Source: Brachycybe producta
Lineage: Eukaryota; Arthropoda; Diplopoda; Playtdesmida; Andrognathidae
Reading direction: 5' to 3'
DNA length: 64,000 nt
NCBI GenBank assembly: GCA_036925085.1
Contig: JAUPFP010000011.1
Span: forward strand, 4,274,797 to 4,338,796
Shown here: one piece after another, positions 44,344 through 55,019 of the stretch
How positions within the stretch are numbered: the stretch's first letter is position 1
Layout of the letters: every line of letters starts with the position of its first letter
Made by a program: the position numbers and the translations under genes
Notes under the pieces: generated by a model
Database searches by the model: none
Told to the model about the DNA's origin: nothing
Seen by the model: only the letters and a program-made list of their open reading frames with translations

Positions 44344-44778
44344 CTAAAGCAAAGAAAGAATAACAAATCTTTTTTTTTCTTCTAATTTTTGCTGCTAATA
44401 CTTTTATATTATAATTACTATAGCTGTATTTCGAAAAGGAAACACCACATCCGCAAGGTTCCTTTAAATCTCATGTAATGTGCTACAAGCTTAAGGCTTT
44501 GGTTAGATTGTTTGCGTTAACTGATGACAAAACGTGTTTTACGATTGATACTAGACCTACAACTTTGTCGTCAGTTAATACATCCAATTCTAGGACTGTT
44601 TAAGAAATATATGTGCTCTTTGCTCAAATTTAAAGGGTGTAATTTTCTGGCCACCGTTGTGTTTCCAACTTTCCATAGGATTGAGCGAATAATTCCCCCC
44701 CCCCCCCCCCCAACCAGGACCGGTTTTTTTTTCTCGAACTTTTCAGTTCGCACCTGCGAAAAAGGCATGTAAACTTAC

Positions 44779-44853
44779 CAATTGCTGAGACGATACGAAT
44801 GTTACTTTTGAATTTAGAAGGTATGATTACTGGCAAAAATGGCAGTATTTATA
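44779..44853 (-). promoter_or_regulatory. Gene B TATA box and untranslated leader exon
   Basis: TATAAA at 44853-44848 in GCATATAAATACTGCC, leader end TCGTCTCAGCAATTG and donor GTAAGT at 44778. The leader intron to 44344 is 435 bp. A 16-base C run (44695-44711) and other differences against gene A show that the intron itself drifts while box, leader end and donor stay. Confidence 0.65.
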
Positions 44854-44869
44854 TGCCTCTTAAAAAAAA

Positions 44870-45190
44870 AGAACAATCCCACTTCCAATAGGACAAAATG
44901 GCTGTTTAACTGAACTGCCTTTTTTTGCACTGAATGATACAGAAATTCAAACTAAGTTGTTGCCAACTGTATTTTGATTGGCTGTGAAAAATCCACGTGT
45001 GATATGCTCTCATCGTAAGCACATTGCACGTTGCCATTTGCATGTTAATGATGGCAGACAAGTGTCATCATCGTACAATAAAACGCCTTCGTTATGTTGG
45101 CCATGAATTGTCATGAACAAAATTGATATTCCGGATTTTGATGCAGATAATGGAAGAAAATGAATTTACCACAGGTGTCTATCACGGAGA
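44870..45190 (-). promoter_or_regulatory. Conserved upstream region of the gene family (gene B copy)
   Basis: Near-identical to 15300-15625 and to the orphan block 50079-51260. Contains TTTTGATTGGCTGTGAAAAA (a CCAAT-type box in reverse) and ACACGTGG. Function inferred from position only. Confidence 0.5.
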
Positions 45191-45214
45191 AGTGCTCTAC
45201 GTACTATCTATTAT

Positions 45215-45690
45215 CATAATTTGCTAAAGGCTGACTCCCTCCCTCACTCCCTTTGTGCACGAATGTTCTCAGAAACTACACACTCTAAAATCGTGAAAAA
45301 TTAACCATTATACACATCTTTAGATGGGCTTCTTCGTAGGCTACATTAGAATTTTCAATTTTGTTTCGTTTACCTGATTTTTGTGAAAAATCATCAAATT
45401 TCACCAAAATCCTTGAACGCATAAAGTTGGCAGCCAGGAAAGCTAGGATGATTGCATCATACTTTTGTTCAAATGAATAAATTAACCCACGTGGGTTACA
45501 GTGAGGTCACCTTTGATCTCACAATTTACATTGGTAGCAAATTTGGTTATGTCTTTAGCAGAGAAGTGAGAGGTGCTTTAGTTCAAGTCCTGGCCAGAGT
45601 TTTTGTATTTTCATTTTTTCAACACGAGGCAGGCTTATACTAGGATCAAGAAAAGTATTTACTCAAAATGTAGATCTGGAAATGTTCTCA
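45215..45690. repeat. Dispersed repeat, copy 2
   Basis: Same landmarks as 16090-16560. It contains a short ORF that is not conserved in the other copies, so it is non-coding. Confidence 0.7.
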
Positions 45691-45710
45691 ATCTGAGATG
45701 TTATACAGTG

Positions 45711-46630
45711 CATATAGATAGACACACTCCAGAAATTGTTTATAACTCGGGCTACACTCAATAGATTTTCCTGAAATTTTCAACATAAAGAGAGCATCTT
45801 ATATTATAAACGTCCTACAAGGCAGACATTTTTTTCTTAAAAAGGTAAAAATTTAGAAAATTAAAAACTGGAAAATGGCCGTTTTATAATTATAAACGAT
45901 CGCACTAATGACCTTTTCACTTTTATTAATTATTGTGACAAAATCACATACTGAACACAACAATAACATCAAAAATAATAAAGTATACGACTGTCCTAAT
46001 GTTTTATAACTTAAAACATTGATTTCTACAAACTTTAAACAATATTTATAAGCAAACTTATAAAAATTTTGCCCAGACCCAGCTAAAATGGCACTTTTCA
46101 GCTCTACTGATGTAGTATAAACATGGCAATCTGCTTAACACGCTGGCCAATTGAGAGTGGTGATATTTTGGTTTATTAACCATTCATTCCTTATGTTACT
46201 GTAGTAAACAGGTGCATTTTCTTACTAAGGTTGTCTGATAATAAACATTATTTTTTTGGTTGAAATGAAGGAAAAGCTACTCAATACAAATGACGCTAAA
46301 CACTTCTCATATTGTTAGGCTCCCACCACCAAACTTTCTGAGAGGGAAAAATTCAATCTTGATGATTTTGAAGTTTTTCCCTTCTTTTCTTCATATTAGA
46401 AGGATATGAGGAAAACAATATTTTTCTAATAAAAATTTTGGCAGTGGGTGAGCCTAATGATATGGGAAACATTTAGTGTCTTTGGAATGAATAGCATAGT
46501 TTTTGAAATGCATAGCTTAGGATTCATTTCAACCAAAACAGATATCATCATTTATCAGACGATGTTGGGAGGATATGCACTGCCTTAAAAAACATCAATT
46601 TCCTAGCATTAGCCCTAGCATTAGCTTAAA
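45711..46630. mobile_element. Foldback Tc1-like element, copy 2 (truncated)
   Basis: Starts CAGTGCATATAGATAG after TA and follows copy 1 in order (AACTCGGGCTACACTC..., GAAAATGGCCGTTTTATAATTATAA, the inverted transposase piece CTGGCCAATTGAGAGTGGTG, the central AATTTTGGCAGTGGGTGAGCC). It stops within the right arm (GCACTGCCTTAAAAAACATC), where unrelated sequence begins. Confidence 0.7.
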
Positions 46631-46639
46631 ACAAACTTT

Positions 46640-47537
46640 TATCTTGCCACGTGGGACTCTCTTGTCCCCCCTTTTCTTTGTTCTTTTACTTCTTTCATGT
46701 GTTGACCTTGGGACCCTCTATGTCCCAAGTCATCATCTTCAAAACAACTCACCACAATCTATCATCACATAAACTATCTCCATTGGACACCATTGAAGCC
46801 CAGCCGCCATTTTTTATTGACTGGCCACTTCAAAAAGGTGCCAACAGAGCGGTTTTTTGCTTCATGTGAGTGCATTGTTGTATCTTCTATTCTCTTTTTG
46901 TTCTCTTCTTCTCTTTTCTCTTCCAAATGGCCTGCACTTGCGTGCCCCTGGTAGAGTTTTTCTTGTTAGAGAAAATTTCTCTTTTTCTTTCTGAATTTTC
47001 TCTCTTTTTGTGTTTTTCCTCCCGGTGGCTACAAAGTGCCATCTGGCGGATTTCATCATTTTGAACATTTCGGACAATACAATAAACTCTATAACCGGAA
47101 GTGGCCACACCAGTGTCACCTATGCACTTCTTCTCTTCACTCATCATAGTTCCTCACTTGCTACTGACTCTGTCTTTTCATCCAGAGCCATTCATCAGTT
47201 AGGATCACGAAATTCATCCATCTGAACATTTCTTCTTGTTTAGAAAGAACTTTTCTTTCTTAGAAAGAACTTTTCTTTCTTAGAAAGAACTTTTCTTTCT
47301 TAGAAAGAACTTTTCTTTCTTAGAAAGAACTTTTCTTTCTTAGAAAGAACTTTTCTTTCTAATTTCTTCCATTTCTGCACTGAATTGCTCTTCTTTCAAT
47401 AAATGAAATTCTGGACATGTGGTCACCACACTAGAATTCACTACACTTTTGAGCAATTCAGCTTTCATCCTCACTCTCTATATAAAAGCCCAGCCATCTT
47501 GGACTTTTATTTCTTTGACTGTTCCTCTTCTGAAAGT
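46640..47537 (+). promoter_or_regulatory. LTR- or promoter-like block next to the Gag/protease relic
   Basis: CT-rich sequence, the 20-bp tandem array, AATAAATGAAAT at 47398, and a TATA-type CTATATAAAAGCCC at 47478-47491 followed about 40 bp later by a TCAGCCTCTCGGCAG end. This resembles the promoter side of an LTR in plus orientation, whereas the adjacent Gag/protease is on the minus strand. No paired copy in the window, so left open. Confidence 0.35.
47241..47360. repeat. Six perfect copies of a 20-bp self-complementary unit
   Basis: TAGAAAGAACTTTTCTTTCT repeats six times without a mismatch. Each unit is itself nearly a palindrome (AGAAAGAA / TTCTTTCT), so the array can fold into serial hairpins. 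Confidence 0.95.
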
Positions 47538-48450
47538 TCAGCCTCTCGGCAGCTCTGGTGAAACAATGTTCACAAACCCGTGAACCTTCTTGAGTGCAGG
47601 TTGGACCACCGGGAGTTGCCATCCCTGACGCAAAGCCTCTGGTTTTGGTGGTGGAATTGCTTCCACCTCCACAGGTACCCCAAGCGCTCGATCGGTGAAT
47701 GCAGCTTGGATGGCGTCTGGATGTGCAGTCCAGACATCCTCCCGGAAGTAGACCTTCCGGTGCACGATATCTATCGTCAAGCCGAAGCGTGAGGCGTGAT
47801 CAACGCCCAACAATGCTTCGCCCTCTCCTTTAACCAAAAGGAGAGGCACCTTGATGGTTTTCTTGTGGATGGTCAATTCCACATTTGCAACCCCTACGAC
47901 CTCGATGGAGTGCTCACCCATTCCAAGAAGGAATGAAGGAACCACCAGTTCCTTTATAGGCAACTCCATCACTCGTGCCACCGCAATGCTCAAAGCTCTG
48001 AAGCTCAGGAATGGGAACCCATGGGTTTTCACCATCAAACTTCTGCAACCCGTCCACCTTACCATCCACACCGGATGGTAATCCCAGACATGCAGAAGAC
48101 TGGGACTCTGTCTCAGAAAATAGAGACTTCCCAGGTGCAGCAGGAGGTATGAGCGTACCAACTCCTCTTGCCTGCTCGATGACAGCACAATCCAGCACCT
48201 CGCCACTAAGCATGTAGGGTGAGGGGGCAAACCAGCAATCCAGCTGACTGCACACAGCCTCCAATGTGGAGCATGGCATTGGAAATATCCACTGAGTAAC
48301 TTCCGGGTCCGCAGGCCTCGCCAGAGGCACCCCTGCCTTATGCAGGACAGCCACATACTTGAAGACCGCCCGGAGGTACGTCCCTTGTTCCGAACTCCGA
48401 CCATGACAGGCACCTGAGTTTTGAAGCATTACCGGTCGCCCACCACTCAG
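47538..48450 (-). pseudogene. Retroelement protease region (C-terminal part)
   Basis: The minus-strand frame 48413-47538 ends with a retropepsin-like C-terminal half: a VANVELTIHKKTIKVPLLLV strand pair and then EALLGVDHASRFGLTIDI, equivalent to the known LLG.D...RFG. A second frame (48429-47914) contains the preceding part. The N-terminal DTG region is not recognisable, probably because of a frameshift near 48060. No reverse transcriptase follows. The GC content is visibly higher than in the surroundings. Confidence 0.55.
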
Positions 48451-48644
48451 TTCGGTGGTGACCGGCGGCGGTTTAACGGAGATTTCTCGTCATTCATGAG
48501 TCGGTAGTAGAACTGGCCCTCATGAATGGTGGCCAGGTACTTGCAACCCTCCAGTCACACCGGTGCTAAGCCAGACATTGGCTGGAGCTTCTGACTTTCA
48601 CCAGGCATCACTCTGGCAACCTGCCCTTTTGCCGAAGCATGCAG

Positions 48645-50078
48645 GCAGTCTTTTTTCAGGTGACCCATCTGGTTACACCCGTAACAAGGACCTAGTCACC
48701 GGAGTGAATCTTTTGAACGGTCCGCACTTTGAGGCATTGCTGCCGGCTGACCTCCACCGGAGTGAATCTTTTGAACGGTCCGCACTTTGAGGCATTGCTG
48801 CCAGCTAACCTCCACCGGAGCCTGCCTTCTTCTTCTTGCCTCTGGTTTTGGCCCCTGCTTTGTCTGACTTGGATGGTGCAGTGGCCTTTGCACTTGTTTG
48901 GCTTGAAGATGAAGCCCTGGAAGAGCTCCCAGAGCTAGCTGTGGATCCAGAGGACTGGGTGCTAGTCTTGTCCTGAGGAACCCCTCTAGTACGTGCAGGT
49001 AATCTACCTGTCAAAAGCAAATCGGCTTCCACCAGCCGTGTCTTCCTGGCATATGCTTCAACCATACCGGCCTTACAACCGATTAACTGATCAGTGATGG
49101 CCGTCAGGAGTTTTCGTTTGAAGCAAATGAGCCGACAGCTCTCGTCTTCACCTGGAGACACTCGGTCGGACAGTTCCAATAACCACCAATAGAATGCCTG
49201 CACAGACTCGGTAGTCCCCTGTTTCATCATTTCAAATTAGGCAAAACAGAGGCGAGCCTGGTTGCTTGTGCTGAAGCGGCTATGCATGGCATCCTTCAAC
49301 TCAGTCCAGGTCAGGTCGGGAAGAGTTTCCACCAAAGTGGCGTAATACTCCTCCGCCGGACTGTCCAGCAGAAACGTAAAGAAACTGCATCGGGACTCAT
49401 CTGTCCCGTGCTGAGCTCAGGCTTTCGCTTCGAACTTGCAGAGAAAAAGCGCCAAGTCCTCTCTGCCATCGTAACGAGCAAAAGAGTGGACCGAGTTAAA
49501 GAACCCAAATGCCTGAACCTCCGCCGGAATCGCTGGAGTGGGCGTCCAAGCAGTGGCACTAACCCTGCAAGGTTGCCTGCTCCGGTCCCCCAAAACATCA
49601 GACCGAGGGTACAGCCATGTGAACCCTCGGCTGCTGTCCAGGTACGGGAGGAACTCCCCGGCCGTTCCCCCTAGGAGACGGCCTGGGTGCTTCCTGCGGA
49701 GGTACCAGCCTGGCTTGCACCGGCGGAGCCTCTCTCCGTGCGCCTTCACACACGGGCGACAGTGAAAACTGCGGATCTGCCCTCGGTTCAATCACCGACC
49801 GGGACAGCCGTCCTTCCAATAGAAGGGCTTCTATCCCATAGGCGATCTCTATGAGCTCCTGCTCGGATAGCCTGGCCAAAAAGGCCCGCCCCTCCCATGC
49901 AATCTCAAGCGGGATTTCCACCATGTCCCGAAGGAGTTGACTGCCATGTCCATCCGGACGTGCAGCGGTGGAAACTTGGACAATCGGTTGCGGCCGATTG
50001 CCATCCCCAATGAGATCACCGTCGGATTCACTGTCTTCGAACGGATATTCCCCAGGGAGAATGCCTCTGGCTGTCAGA
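48645..50078 (-). pseudogene. Retroelement Gag with CCHC zinc knuckle
   Basis: Minus strand. An acidic N-terminal part (PFEDSESDGDLIGDG) and a helical EQELIEIAYGIEALL precede a proline-rich segment. The core has YDGREDLALFLCKFEAKA, then a stop, ESRCSFFTFLLDSPAEEYYA, LTWTELKDAMHSRFS, a second stop and MMKQGTTESVQAFYWWLLEL. A Ser-rich/basic tail follows, and after a 58-bp tandem duplication comes a knuckle CYGCNQMGHLKKDC (48686-48645; C-x2-C-x4-H-x4-C). Gag forms the retroelement particle. In-frame stops and the duplication show decay. The first residues at 50098-50080 come from flanking DNA. Confidence 0.75.
48697..48812. repeat. 58-bp tandem duplication within Gag
   Basis: Two copies of CACCGGAGTGAATCTTTTGA...GCCRGCTRACCTC differ at two bases. 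The period of 58 is not a multiple of three, so the duplication itself shifts the frame. Confidence 0.9.
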
Positions 50079-51260
50079 CTGAAATGCCTTTTTTGCATTG
50101 ATAGATGCAGAAATGAAAATGAAGTTGTTGCTAACTATTTTGATTGGCTGTAAAAAAATTACTTGTGCTATAGGGTCTGCTGTCCTTGTAAGCAAGCTAT
50201 ACATAGCCATTTGGCTATTGATGTTGCCAGACAAGTGCAAATGTACAATAAAGCGCCTTCATTATGTTGGATGTGATTCATCATCATCATTCATCATCAT
50301 CATTTCCTGTACCTTATCCCGCAAGCAGCAGGGTCGGCCTTGCTGGTTCTAACTCTCCACTCGTTCCGATTCTGCACCAAGCCCCCAGTGACCCCACATG
50401 CCACCATATCCCGTTTTACTACCACATCCCAGGTTTGCTTGGGTCTTCCTCTACCCCGTTTTATTCCCAGGTCTAAGTTCATTGCCTGTCTCAGCAGCCC
50501 ATCTTCTCCACTCCTGAGGACATGCCCAAACCACCGCAGCCTATTTTCCTGCATCTTTTCTACTATATTTGTTACCCCTACACTACCCCTAATAAAATCA
50601 TTTCTGATCCTATCCCTTCTGGTCACCCCACTCATAAACCTTAGCATTCTCATCTCAGCTACCTGCATTCTATCCTCATGCACCTTCTTGATTGCCCAAC
50701 ATTCTGACCCATACAACATAGCTGGTCTGACTACTGTTCTATAAAACTTTCCCTTCAATTTTATAGGTAACTTCCTGTCACATAAAACCCCACTAGCCTG
50801 CCTCCACCTATGCCAACCTGCTTTTATCTGGTTTGTGATGTCTAAGTCTAAGCTCCCATCATCTTGCAGCACAGATCCTAAATATTTGAAGTCATGCACC
50901 TGCTGCATTAAACTGTCCCCAAGTCTAATCCCCTCATTTAACTGTTCTTTCCCATCCCACTGGAATTTCATGTACTCCGTTTTTGCCCTACTTATTTTCA
51001 ACCCCTTTGATTCCAAGGCATTCCTAGTCTCCTCTAACCTTATCTCGAGTTCTAATTTGGATTCCCCAACTAAGACTATGTCATCTGCAAACAGCATACA
51101 CCAGGGGACCTCCTGCCTCACCCCTGCCAGTAACTCATCCAGGACCAAAATAAATAGATATGGACTAAGTGGATGTATGGATGTGATTCATCATGAACAA
51201 AATTAATACTCCACATTTGATGCAGATAATGAAAGAAAAGCAATTTACCGCAGCTGTCTA
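50079..51260. repeat. Orphan copy of the gene-family upstream region, split by an RTE element
   Basis: 50079-50283 and 51178-51260 together align with 44900-45190 (ACTGAAATGCCTTTTTTGCATTGA, TTTGATTGGCTG, GTACAATAAAGCGCCTTCATTATGTTGG, then TCATCATGAACAAAATTAAT...). No TATA box, leader exon or coding exon accompanies it. Confidence 0.7.
50284..51177 (-). pseudogene. RTE-clade non-LTR retrotransposon, 3' fragment, copy 2
   Basis: The minus-strand ORF 51148-50300 is open: WCMLFADDIVLVGES (FADD active site), GLKISRAKTEYM, FKYLGSVLQDDG, GVLCDRKLPIKLKGKFYRTV, MLYGSECWAIKK, RLRWFGHVLRS and RGRGRPKQTW. It ends in a (CATCAT)n tail on the plus strand. A 16-bp TSD GGATGTGATTCATCAT flanks it. 5'-truncated (no endonuclease, only the last part of the RT), but the frame is intact, so the insertion is probably young. 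Confidence 0.92.
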
Positions 51261-51269
51261 ATAAGGAAC

Positions 51270-51885
51270 TGACCTAGATGTTACATTAGTATAAAACAAT
51301 TGCACTTAAATTAAACAGAATTAATTATGTAGGCCTATTGTAAGTTGTCCATTGTCCATAAAGGCCTCCACATACATTCCAGTAAACGTGTCAGGTATGC
51401 CTGTGCAAGTCAACCAGATTGTGTAGATGATATATTTGACAATGATTTTGACCACTAATTTTGGCAACCAGAGCAAATATGAAAAATAATTCGATATGCC
51501 TGTCCAGGCGAAAAAACCTCAAACATCGACGTCTGGTCTGATGTTAGGGAGATGCCCTGAGGACCCGTGGCAGACGTCTTATGGTCGCGCACAAAGAACA
51601 AGTCTCCTGATGCTGCTTCATTGCGATTTTCATATTCACTTAGGCGAAGGTGAATTATGGCCGATTAATTCCGAACATTGCGATGACGAGCATTAATGCA
51701 GTAGTCGATAGCATTAAACCCGTTATCAAGAAGGCATGTGAGTGAGTCGTTACGTCCTCCAAGAGTGCAGGGTCGCTTACTAACGACGTGGACACGGCCA
51801 CAGTTTGTTCGGTGAATGTGTCTTTCACAGCATCTTATTCTTATTCAAAGGTTTCATCTTCGAGAGGTCCTTAGTCAAGAAACCT
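51270..51885. other. Spacer with no recognised gene
   Basis: A short ORF (51496-51696) in slightly GC-richer DNA has no recognisable motif. No repeat partner in the window. Confidence 0.35.
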
Positions 51886-51889
51886 CATC

Positions 51890-52215
51890 TTTGCAATGTT
51901 TTAATTAGTTATTCCTGTTGTTTGAATTTGCCACTCATTATGGAAAAAGGCGGAAAAAGCAACCATAGGCATAGGCGTCAAATCTTTGCAACGTTTATAT
52001 TCTGTTATCTGTTTGAACGACAGCTCATTTTGATAAAAAGGCGGAATAATCGCCCATAGGCTGCACATCTATGCAAAGTTTGTATTCAGTTATCTCTGTT
52101 TGAATTGCCGCTTATTATGAAAAAAGGCAGAAAAAGTGCCCGTAGGTGGCACATCTTTGCAACACTTTTAATTAGTTATCTCTGGTTTGAATTACCGCTC
52201 ATTCTCAAAAAAGGT
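51890..52215. repeat. Tandem repeat of ~105 bp, four diverged units
   Basis: Each unit has TTTGCAA.GTTT.TATT, GTTATCTSTGTTTGAATTRCC, a GCTCATTWTG or GCTTATTATG block, AAAAAAGGCGGAAAA..CCCATAGG. Units start near 51890, 51990, 52070 and 52155. Confidence 0.75.
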
Positions 52216-52970
52216 GGCAAATGTACATGTGCATTCTCAAGCATCAGCGGCTTAGTGCACTCAAAGCACGGTGGTTGCTCCTCTCGTGGTGTTGTGTACA
52301 ACTCCACGAGAGAAGCTTGGCCAAAAGTGGGCTCTACGTTCCGTGTTAACCGTAAAACTCCACACGGGACTAAGTCGATGGGCTTTAAGCCTAACATTCG
52401 TTGACAATGATGTCTCAAACAACTTATATCCCAAAAAGGATAAAGTAACTCCATAACTATGACGAGAGTAACTCCTTACCAAAACAGGCACTCGGTCAGT
52501 TATGACTGAGGAGCGCCCACTTATGACCACGGCTGGTCAAAAGTGGTCACAACTTTCGTACACTTTTGGCTACAAATGCAATGCAAACATGCGGCAGGCG
52601 TTACTTCTGTGGCAATTATGTCTTTGATGCTCCACGGGTTTACGCCCCAAGAGAGCAAACTTTTTACCCATTCTCAACCTATTGCTGCCGTGGCCACTTC
52701 TGGGCTTAGGCAACCCAGAAATGACCACGGTTGGCCATTTCAAGGCCCGGGTTGCCAACTCACTCTGCCGTATTCTAACCGACCAAAAACAGTCAGCGCT
52801 TTTCGACAGCTAAAAAAGCTGCAGTAGTTACATAGCTACACAGTAGTTAAGTATTTTTAGAATTTTAATGTGTAAACATATTTTAATGAAGTCATTGTAT
52901 TATATTCAGACAATTATACAATAAAGACTCATTTTGAAAGTAAATAACAACAAGGAAAAAAGGAATCTTC
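52216..52970. repeat. Dispersed repeat (partner of 4315-4980) and flanks
   Basis: 52571-52830 is the inverted partner of 4600-4810. 52868-52925 matches 4315-4370 in direct orientation. An inverted repeat with CTCTCGTGG..GTTGTG..CCACGAGAG arms lies at 52291-52315. Confidence 0.6.
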
Positions 52971-52974
52971 AGTA

Positions 52975-53490
52975 AATAATCGCAGATTTCGTACATGGAT
53001 CTTAAAAGAATCAGATAGGTTGTACGAGAGTGTGACAAAAAACCCGGAAAGTGGACATTGGCTATATCTGGAAACTTCGTAGAAATATAACATAAAAATA
53101 GGGTTCACAAACAACATGTGGGCTGGACGTCAGTTCAGATAATATGTATAAATTAGTTATCACAATCGGCTTACTATTTTTTTAACAAAATTCGCACACA
53201 ACATAAACTCAAAGGGTGACAACTTCAAACCTTTTGGCGACCTTCAACTTTTTTTTTTTTTTAAATCGCCTGAAATTTGACAGGTGACTTAATTTCATGA
53301 GAAGAAAATTTTATAAAGGCTGAGATTTTAAATTATTCAAATTTTGTTTTGGGGACAATCTAATGTGCATATACAAAGTGGGTAATAAGTCATGAAAGGG
53401 TTTAATTATATAATGTTAATAACTTTTTTGACACTTATTTTATTTTGTTTTTTACAATAGTAATATTATATCTAATTGGGTATGAAAATT
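52975..53490. other. AT-rich spacer
   Basis: No gene signal. A 14-base T run is at 53251-53264. Confidence 0.4.
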
Positions 53491-53493
53491 AAT

Positions 53494-54141
53494 TTAAGAT
53501 AAATGTTCTCCATTTTTAGCTTTACAAACACGGGTCCATTTCAGAGCATTTTCCACAATAGCTGCCAATGTTTCTGGCTGTAGTGCTCGAACTTCTATAC
53601 GGATATCGTCCTTGAGCTGCTGGATTGCCATGTTTTTTTTATATATACCAACTTCTTCAAGTAACACCCAAAAATTATATGCCTTCTCCAAACATTTACA
53701 TTATGAGGTCTATTAGGGCACTGGCTGTGTGTGTGTGGGCAGTGGCTCAGGTATATGGGCGGGCGGTGACTCAGCTATATGGACAGTGACTTCATCGTGC
53801 TGATACCACATCTCACACTTGTTCTTCACAACAAGACACACTTTACGATTATGGTTCAATACTGGTCGCACGTGACTGTCGTTGCACTGCTATCGTTATT
53901 TACTGAAGAAAGTTCTGATAACCCTCTCTAACATAAAAAGCCACACCAAACAAGGCACCTGAGGGAGTGAAATTGATGTTGGTGAATAGCTTCAGGGTTT
54001 TCAGTGCCCCAAACTTGACATTGAAGTGGTGGCTGTAAGCTTTTTATGTCAAACTTAACAGTTTTTATTCATCGTTCAGTTAGGAATTTTATCATGATTA
54101 ATTTTCTAGTTGTTTGTGACTTATGACCCACTCTGTACGTA
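53494..54141 (-). pseudogene. Mariner-like transposase relic downstream of gene C
   Basis: The minus strand from the TACAGAGTGGGTCATAAGTC end (54137) runs through a shifted middle with WYQHDEVTVHI and ends with AIQQLKDDIRIEVRALQPET and AKNGEHLS (53691-53494), a C-terminus known from IS630/mariner-type transposases. It is homologous to 38925-39521 and, for its first 150 bp, to 7985-8157. (TG)n expansion and duplicated GGCAGTGRCTCAG pieces disturb the centre. Confidence 0.7.
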
Positions 54142-54794
54142 TAGTTTTACATTTGTTATTCGTAAATCATATCATTGGTGTTTTAACATTTGAGCACACA
54201 AAACATAAAAAAGACAAGCATTGTTTCATTCAATTCAAATTACTGTTAGTCCAGGAATTTCAGGAAAAATAACGGAAAAAAATAGTAGATACCTAGAATT
54301 TGGTATAGCTGCTTAATTAAACGTGTAGTTTAACATACTAAAAGTCCTCATGAATATAATTTGAGATTCTGCCGCTGTGACATTGAAAATCCCTTCAAAA
54401 TGAGTGTATTGCATATACCTCGTGTAAATGCTGGAAATGTAGTTTTCTACAAAAAAAAGGTCCTTATCATATTTATCGAAAATCCACTCTTTCTCCCTCA
54501 ACATCCAGTAGAGCCGAATCCACTTTGGAGATAATAGCAAAAACCAAATGAGAGGTGGAAGTGAACTTGGGGATACATTTGATAAGAACCGTTTTGTAGG
54601 ATATTAAATATCCAACATTGTTTGGTTAGAAACAAAATTTGTAGGTGCCAACGTTTATGAGTTATACACAAGAAACTGATTTTCAATGTCTTTTCTTTTT
54701 TGTATGTTAAACTACATGCCTAAATGAACTTTTATACTAAAATCTGGCTATCATTTTTCCTGCTATTTGCCAAAAATGTATACAATGACTGGAC

Positions 54795-55019
54795 TTACAA
54801 ACTGGAATACCAACTATAATCCTTCCCATTTTCGCACAAGTCGTTGATTACTGTTATGACATGTTGACATTCTTCACCGTTTTCCACATTTTGCGTGAAC
54901 GTCACCTTCTGTTTTTCTCGAATTGAATAGACTCCAGCGTAGTCCTCGATTACAAGTAAGTCACAGTTCTCAGCATACTTTTTAAGATTTTTTGGTAGAC
55001 AGTCGTCAGAAGTATTCAG
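54795..55019 (-). CDS. Gene C exon 3 (domain 2, shortened tail)
   Basis: Acceptor TTATAG. Reads LNTSDDCLPKNLKKYAENCD and onward, with cysteines at 7, 19, 51 and 62. The stop TAA lies where A and B read on for eight more codons. Confidence 0.85.
   Translation of the reverse strand: MNTSDDCLPKNLKKYAENCDLLVIEDYAGVYSIREKQKVTFTQNVENGEECQHVITVINDLCENGKDYSWYSSL

Noticed and set aside
44049..44366. Upstream ATG 12 codons before the gene B start
   Set aside because: It lies in the intron side of the acceptor at 44345-44344 and is absent from genes A and C. The start at 44330 is the conserved one.
46862..47147. Lys/Glu/Arg-rich minus-strand ORFs
   Set aside because: They are products of CT/GA-rich low-complexity sequence beside the tandem array.
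47241..47360. Heat-shock-element array (GAA..TTC motifs)
   Set aside because: The GAA and TTC blocks are not spaced in the strict 5-bp rhythm of heat-shock elements.
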